A stretch of DNA of 9,888 nucleotides. Source: JBEKZQ01 sp049509675. Lineage in GTDB: Bacteria > Planctomycetota > Planctomycetia > Pirellulales > Thermoguttaceae. Location of the stretch: positions 1 to 9,888 of the forward strand of contig JBEKZQ010000234.1 in assembly GCA_049509675.1 (NCBI GenBank). Reading direction: 5' to 3'. Under the pieces are notes generated by a model. It made no database searches. It had not been told where the DNA came from and worked only from the letters and a program-made list of their open reading frames with translations. Positions within the stretch are counted from its first letter, which is position 1. Each line of letters opens with the position of its first letter. Shown piece after piece: positions 6,056-9,888 of the stretch. The position numbers were made by a program, and so were the translations under genes.

Positions 6056-6115
6056 CGTAGGACGGATTGGCAATCCGTCCGTGTTTTGCGGGACGGATTG
6101 GCAATCCGTCCTACG
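6056..6115. repeat. Nested palindromic repeat between lutA and lutB
   Basis: The unit GGACGGATTG-G-CAATCCGTCC occurs twice, at 6060-6080 and 6091-6111, each a ten-base-pair palindrome around one base. The two units are themselves inverted with flanks CGTAG (6056) and CTACG (6115), so the whole 60 bp can fold either as two small hairpins or one long stem with a ten-base loop. A smaller stem TTTAC-GACCC-GTAAA lies at 6036-6050. The repeat sits within the lut transcript and has misled start calls (it translates as GRIANPS or DWQSVL). Confidence 0.85.
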
Positions 6116-6128
6116 ACGATTGATCGAC

Positions 6129-6932
6129 TTATTCTCTTGCGGCTCCTTGCGTCTGGGACTGCGTGCCGGCCACCAGGACCTGGGAAATGTGCATGGTGCG
6201 GACGTGGCGCGTGTCGGGCGAGCGCCGCAGGATGCCGCCGATATGCATCAGGCAACTGACGTCGGCGGAGACGACCACCTCGGCGCCGCTCTTGAGAATA
6301 TTCTCGACTTTCGTACCGCCCATCGCCAGCGACGTGCCGGGCATCTTCACGCTGAAGGTGCCGCCGAAACCGCAACACTCTTCCACGTTGGGCAATTCGC
6401 AGCAGGTCAGGCCGCGCACGTTCTGCAGCAATTGACGGGGCGGATCGGCCATGCCCAACTCGCGCCGCCCGTGGCAGCCGACGTGCAACGCCACCTTGTG
6501 CGGAAACGTGGCGCCCGTGTCCGTCACCTTCAGGATGTCGACGAGGAACTCGGTCAACTCGAACACGCGGCGGCCCACGCCCACGATGCGCGGATCCGCA
6601 TCGACGTGCCCGAAAAACACGCGGCACATGGCCGTGCAGGAAGCCGAAGGGCAAACGATCCAGCGGTGAGAGGCAAACACCTCGCAAAAGTGGCGGATCA
6701 CCCGCCGCGCTTCCTCCCAGTAGCCGGAGTTGAAGGCCGGCTGCCCGCAGCAGGTCTGCTCGGACGGAAAGACGACCGGCACGCCGTAGCGGGCCAGCAG
6801 TTGGGCCGTCGCCGCGCCGATCTCCGGATAGAACTGATCGACATAGCAGGGGATGAACAGCGCGGCCGGCTCGCCCTTCCGATAGGGTGGATCATCTTGC
6901 CGGGGCGCCACCGCGTGTTTGCCAGTACTCAT
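6129..6932 (-). CDS. lutA: Lactate utilisation protein LutA (CCG-domain cysteine-rich protein)
   Basis: This is the cysteine-rich subunit of the LutABC complex, related to heterodisulfide reductase and glycolate oxidase GlcF-type CCG proteins. There are two CCG repeats. The first has C29 (IPCYVDQFYPEIG), C61-C62-G63 (EQTCCGQPAFNSG) and the CPSASC segment (94-99). The second has C153 in GCHGRREL, C186-C187-G188 (EECCGFGGTFSVK) and C227. In this family the CCG cysteines bind Fe-S or related cofactors. The 267 residues are slightly longer than usual because of short extensions at both ends. It is the first gene of the operon, with a good promoter 44 bases upstream of its ATG. Confidence 0.95.
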   Translation of the reverse strand: MSTGKHAVAPRQDDPPYRKGEPAALFIPCYVDQFYPEIGAATAQLLARYGVPVVFPSEQTCCGQPAFNSGYWEEARRVIRHFCEVFASHRWIVCPSASCTAMCRVFFGHVDADPRIVGVGRRVFELTEFLVDILKVTDTGATFPHKVALHVGCHGRRELGMADPPRQLLQNVRGLTCCELPNVEECCGFGGTFSVKMPGTSLAMGGTKVENILKSGAEVVVSADVSCLMHIGGILRRSPDTRHVRTMHISQVLVAGTQSQTQGAARE

Positions 6933-6976
6933 TTGCCCGTGCGGAAAGGGGGCGAGGGAGAATACATTAAGTAGTT

Positions 6977-7005
6977 TTTATACCCACCGGGGCAGAAGAT
7001 GTCCA
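6977..7005 (-). promoter_or_regulatory. Sigma70-like promoter of the lut operon
   Basis: On the minus strand TGGACA (7005-7000, 5/6 match) is separated by exactly 17 bases from TATAAA (6982-6977, 5/6 match). Transcription would start near 6970, about 38 bases before the lutA ATG at 6932. It is the best-spaced promoter in the window. The dyad at 6994-7020 covers its -35 element. Confidence 0.65.
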
Positions 7006-7020
7006 GCAGTGCGATCTTCT
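6994..7020. promoter_or_regulatory. Candidate operator dyad between divergent promoters
   Basis: AGAAGAT (6994-7000) and ATCTTCT (7014-7020) form a perfect seven-base inverted repeat with centres 20 bp apart, about two helical turns. That spacing suits a dimeric DNA-binding protein. The dyad overlaps the lut -35 box and ends five bases before the -35 box of the divergent gene, so one regulator could control both. No regulator gene is visible in this window. Confidence 0.35.
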
Positions 7021-7025
7021 CGAAG

Positions 7026-7054
7026 TTGCAATCCGCCGGGGCGGACCATAGAAT
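7026..7054 (+). promoter_or_regulatory. Sigma70-like promoter of the DUF4838 gene
   Basis: TTGCAA (7026-7031, 4/6 match) is followed after exactly 17 bases by TAGAAT (7049-7054, 5/6 match). Transcription would begin near 7061, leaving about 46 bases before ATG 7107. This supports that start over the upstream in-frame ATG at 6999. Confidence 0.55.
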
Positions 7055-7106
7055 CGGGGGCTGGTTCTCGATCCGCTCGAATCTCGCCCTGCCACGGAGC
7101 CTTCCA

Positions 7107-9749
7107 ATGCTGCGGACTATTGCTGGCTTGTTGATCCTCGCGGTGGCTGTCTCTTCCAATGCACCCCCGGCCCACGGCGCTCCGCCGACGGTTATTCTCT
7201 CGGCAGACAGTGCGGCGCCGCTGGAGAAGCTGGCGGCCAAGGAGATCCGCCGCTACGTCTACCTGCGCACCGGGGACCTGTTGTCAATCGCCCAGCAGAG
7301 GCAACCGGCCGACGCCCGGGCGATCGTTGTCGGCGGCAAGGATCCGGCTGTCGCGGGGCTCGGGCCCGAACAGTACGTACTGAAGACCTCCGCCGACGGC
7401 AAAACGCTCTTGGTGGCCGGCGGCGATCCGTTGGGCACGCTCTACGGGGCCTATCGCTTCGCGGAGCTCCTGGGCGTGCGATTCTACATGCACGGCGACA
7501 TGCTGCCGGACCGCCGGATCGAACTGCTGCTGCCGAAAGTGGACGAGGTCGGCAAACCGCTTTTCGACCGCCGCGGCATCCAACCGTTCCACGATTTTCC
7601 CGAGGGGCCCGATTGGTGGAATGCCGACGCCTATAAGGCGATCCTCGGCCAGTTGGTCAAGATGCGGATGAATTTCTTCGGCCTGCACACCTATCCGCAG
7701 GGCGGCGTCGGGCCCGAGCCGGTGGTGTGGATCGGCACGGCCGGCGACCTGGCGGCCGACGGCAAAGTGAAAGCCAGCTATCCCGCGCGGCACTTCAGCA
7801 CCGTCGGCGGCACCTGGGGTTATCGCGCCATGAAAACCAGCGAGTACACCTGCGGCGCCGCCGAACTGTTCGATCGCGACGACTACGGCGCCGATTACAT
7901 GCAGGGCATGACCCCCTGGCCCAAGCGACCGGAGGATTGCAATGCCTTGTTCGATCGCATGGGCGGGCTTCTGGACAGCGCCTTCGCTTTCGCCCGGCAA
8001 CTGGGCGTCAAGACGTGCGTGGGCACGGAAACGCCGTTGGTTATTCCCTCCGCCGTGCAACAGCGGTTGCGAACGGCGGGCAAGGACCCGGCCAATCCGG
8101 CCGTGGTACAGGAGCTTTACGAGGGAATGTTCCGGCGGATCCAGAAGACGCACCCGTTGGACTATTACTGGTTCTGGACTCCCGAAGACTGGACCTGGGC
8201 GCCGGTCGCCGATGCACAGATCCAGCGGACGCTGGCCGATTTCCGTGCGGCGATTGCGGCGGCCAAGACGGTGAAGCCGCCCTTCACGCTGGCCACCTGC
8301 GGCTGGGTGTTGGGGCCGCCCCAGGACCCTTCGCTCTTCGACAACGTCCTGCCCAAGGAGATGCCGATGAGTTGCATCAGTCGCACCGTCGGCAATTCGC
8401 CGGTCGAGCAGGGTTTCCTGGAAGTCAAGGGCCGGCCCACCTGGTCGATTCCCTGGCTGGAGGACGATCCGGGCCTCATTATGCCGCAGCTTTGGGCCGG
8501 ACGCATGCGCCGCGACGCGGCCGATTCGCTGGCCTACGGCTGTAGCGGGCTGATGGGCATTCACTGGCGGACGCGCATCCTGGGGCCCAACGTGTCGGCC
8601 CTGGCCCGCGCCGCCTGGGACCAGTCGGGATGGAACCCGGACTGGAAAAAGGGCCGCCGCAAGCCCGGAGCGGCGAAGCGGCCCGCGGGTCCCGAGGGCG
8701 GCAATGTGGCCAGCTTTCCCAACAATGCAATTGCCGGCACCGAAGACGCCCCGTTGTATCAGTCGGTCCGCTATCTGCCCACCGACGATTTTTATGCCGA
8801 TTGGGCGCGGGCCGAATTCGGTCCCGAGGCCAGTGGGCCGATCGCGGCCATTTTCGCGCGGATCGATGGCCACTTGCCCCGGCCGGGCGACTGGATCGAT
8901 GGCCCCGGCGGCCTGCGGGCCAATCCGGCGCCGTGGGAAAAGGTCGGCAAACAGTATGCGTTCGTCGACGAATTGGCGGCACTACGGCCGCGGATCGAGG
9001 GCGCCGGCAGCCACGAGCGGTTCGATTACTGGCTGAACAACTTCCGCTATCTCCGCGGCATGGCGGAGGTTGCCTGCACCTGGGCCCGTTTCGATCAGGC
9101 CATGAAAAAGGCCGCGGCGGAAAAGGAACCGGCCGCACGCAAGAAACTGGCCGGCGAGTTGGCCCTGCCGCTCCGCAAGACGTTGGTGGCCCAGGTCGAC
9201 CAGGTGCAACACTATCTGCTTGCCACGGTAACGACCTACGGCGAGTTGGGCAACGTGACCAATTGGCAGCAACACACGCTGCCGGTGTTGCTCACCGCCC
9301 CCGGCCAGGAACTCGCCAAGCTGCTGGGCGCCGATCTGCCGGAGGGCGCTTTGCCCGCGCGAAGGTATATGGGCCAACCGCGGCTGGCCATTCCGGTGCT
9401 CCGCACGGTGCTGGCCGCCGGCGAGCCGCTGCGGCTGACGGTTCTGGTGCTGGGCCTCCAGCCGCAGGAGGCGGGCCTGTACTGGCGGTCGCTGGAGAAG
9501 CTCGAAAAGCAGCCGCCCACGGTGGAGCATGGCGTAGTGACCGCCGACGGCACGATGGTTTGGAGGCACCTTTTCCGCAAGATACCGCTGGAACACGTGG
9601 CCCGCGGCGTCTACCGCGCAACGCTTCCCCCCGCGGCCACGCAGGACGACTTCGAGTATTATGTGAGCGTGAGCGACGGCCCACGGACGCTCGTCTTCCC
9701 GCCCACCGCGCCGACCACGAGTCAAACGGTCGTAGTGCTCAAGCAGTGA
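7107..9749 (+). CDS. Exported DUF4838 / alpha-glucuronidase-like protein
   Basis: An 880-residue protein with a clear signal peptide (LRTIAGLLILAVAVSS, cleavage near AHG-A at about 24-25), so it acts outside the cytoplasm. Residues 27-145 resemble the small N-terminal domain of alpha-glucuronidase/hexosaminidase-type glycoside hydrolases (AAKEIRRYVYLRTGDLL, TLYGAYRFAELLGVRFY). Residues ~150-510 look like the DUF4838-type barrel region, with conserved-looking aromatic/acidic stretches such as GLHTYP (192-197), TETP (E308) and FWTPEDWTW (356-364, E360); these acids are only candidate catalytic residues. A Lys/Arg/Pro/Gly linker lies at ~514-531. The last ~110 residues look like an Ig/fibronectin-like beta module. 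GGAG at 7095-7098 supports the start. The substrate is unknown; a glycan with uronic acids or amino sugars is plausible. Confidence 0.8.
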   Translation: MLRTIAGLLILAVAVSSNAPPAHGAPPTVILSADSAAPLEKLAAKEIRRYVYLRTGDLLSIAQQRQPADARAIVVGGKDPAVAGLGPEQYVLKTSADGKTLLVAGGDPLGTLYGAYRFAELLGVRFYMHGDMLPDRRIELLLPKVDEVGKPLFDRRGIQPFHDFPEGPDWWNADAYKAILGQLVKMRMNFFGLHTYPQGGVGPEPVVWIGTAGDLAADGKVKASYPARHFSTVGGTWGYRAMKTSEYTCGAAELFDRDDYGADYMQGMTPWPKRPEDCNALFDRMGGLLDSAFAFARQLGVKTCVGTETPLVIPSAVQQRLRTAGKDPANPAVVQELYEGMFRRIQKTHPLDYYWFWTPEDWTWAPVADAQIQRTLADFRAAIAAAKTVKPPFTLATCGWVLGPPQDPSLFDNVLPKEMPMSCISRTVGNSPVEQGFLEVKGRPTWSIPWLEDDPGLIMPQLWAGRMRRDAADSLAYGCSGLMGIHWRTRILGPNVSALARAAWDQSGWNPDWKKGRRKPGAAKRPAGPEGGNVASFPNNAIAGTEDAPLYQSVRYLPTDDFYADWARAEFGPEASGPIAAIFARIDGHLPRPGDWIDGPGGLRANPAPWEKVGKQYAFVDELAALRPRIEGAGSHERFDYWLNNFRYLRGMAEVACTWARFDQAMKKAAAEKEPAARKKLAGELALPLRKTLVAQVDQVQHYLLATVTTYGELGNVTNWQQHTLPVLLTAPGQELAKLLGADLPEGALPARRYMGQPRLAIPVLRTVLAAGEPLRLTVLVLGLQPQEAGLYWRSLEKLEKQPPTVEHGVVTADGTMVWRHLFRKIPLEHVARGVYRATLPPAATQDDFEYYVSVSDGPRTLVFPPTAPTTSQTVVVLKQ

Positions 9750-9799
9750 ACCGGGAGTGGAAAACAGCTAGTGGTCTGTCCATTTCGACATTACCGGTT

Positions 9800-9882
9800 G
9801 GGTGCCACGACCAACCTCCGGTCGGTGCCCGGCTTGCCCAGCAGTGCTGGAAACACGGTTGGACAAGCCAACCGTGGCACCC
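9800..9882. repeat. Hairpin-rich repeat bounded by GGGTGCCAC / GTGGCACCC
   Basis: Nine-base inverted ends GGGTGCCAC (9800-9808) and GTGGCACCC (9874-9882) enclose three internal hairpins. These are CCACGACC with GGTCGGTG (imperfect, 9805-9827), CCAGCA-G-TGCTGG (9838-9850) and CACGGTTGG-ACAAG-CCAACCGTG (9854-9876). The end sequences are the same as in copies B and C at 4274-4441, so this is a longer member of the same family. It lies 50 bp after the DUF4838 stop and could act as its transcription end. Confidence 0.65.
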
Positions 9883-9888
9883 GTAAAC

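Noticed and set aside
6027..6104. 26-residue N-terminal extension of LutB
   Set aside because: It is translated palindromic repeat DNA (GRIANPSY) and absent from the family; MSHEH at 6026 is the sensible start.
6929..7240. 103-codon minus-strand frame ending at the lutA start, containing NFEKIALLDIFCPGG
   Set aside because: The peptide looks protein-like, but the frame starts inside the DUF4838 gene and spans both divergent promoters. No family was recognised.
7284..8873. 529-codon open frame on the minus strand
   Set aside because: It is antisense to the DUF4838 gene, which has a signal peptide, ribosome site and promoter; the antisense translation has no recognisable domain.

Overview
The window is GC-rich and looks like a planctomycete chromosome, probably Pirellulales-like. 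Four signs point there: a secreted DUF4838/alpha-glucuronidase-like protein of a type abundant in that phylum, a three-gene lactate-utilisation operon, very compact genes with weak Shine-Dalgarno sites, and intergenic spacers packed with short hairpin repeats (GGTGCCAC..GTGGCACC, CGGATTG-CAATCCG and CCCTCACC..GGGAGAGGG types). The taxonomic call is an inference from content and style; there is no rRNA or other marker gene in the window.

Layout. Positions 1-414 hold no convincing gene. At 415-2013 (minus) lies an aryl-CoA ligase of the benzoate-CoA ligase family. It is divergent from a tandem-ACT-domain protein at 2211-2654 (plus), and the two share a 197-bp intergenic region with a good sigma70-like promoter for the ligase. 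From 6932 down to 2783 everything is on the minus strand: lutA, lutB, lutC, then a MNT/HEPN (MntA/HepT) toxin-antitoxin pair that starts only 31 bp after lutC. At 7107-9749 (plus), divergent from lutA, is a large exported DUF4838 protein. Back-to-back sigma70-like promoters lie between it and lutA, with a 7-bp dyad placed between and over them.

How the genes fit together. LutABC is the iron-sulfur/flavin-independent L-lactate oxidation complex. The ligase activates an aromatic or related acid as its CoA thioester, and the ACT protein is probably a small-molecule sensor partner of it. The DUF4838 protein probably acts outside the cytoplasm on glycans. The HEPN/MNT pair is a stress or phage-defence style module and may be co-transcribed with lut.

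The most unusual part is the 470-bp lutB-lutC spacer (4135-4604). It contains a second copy of the first 13 codons of lutC, differing only at synonymous positions and fused to a repeat element. It also holds two inverted hairpin elements whose stems differ by compensatory changes, and a repeat that appears to supply the ribosome binding site now used by lutC. No wholly new multi-gene system is evident. The repeat-driven remodelling of lutC and the shared divergent promoter are the observations most worth following up.
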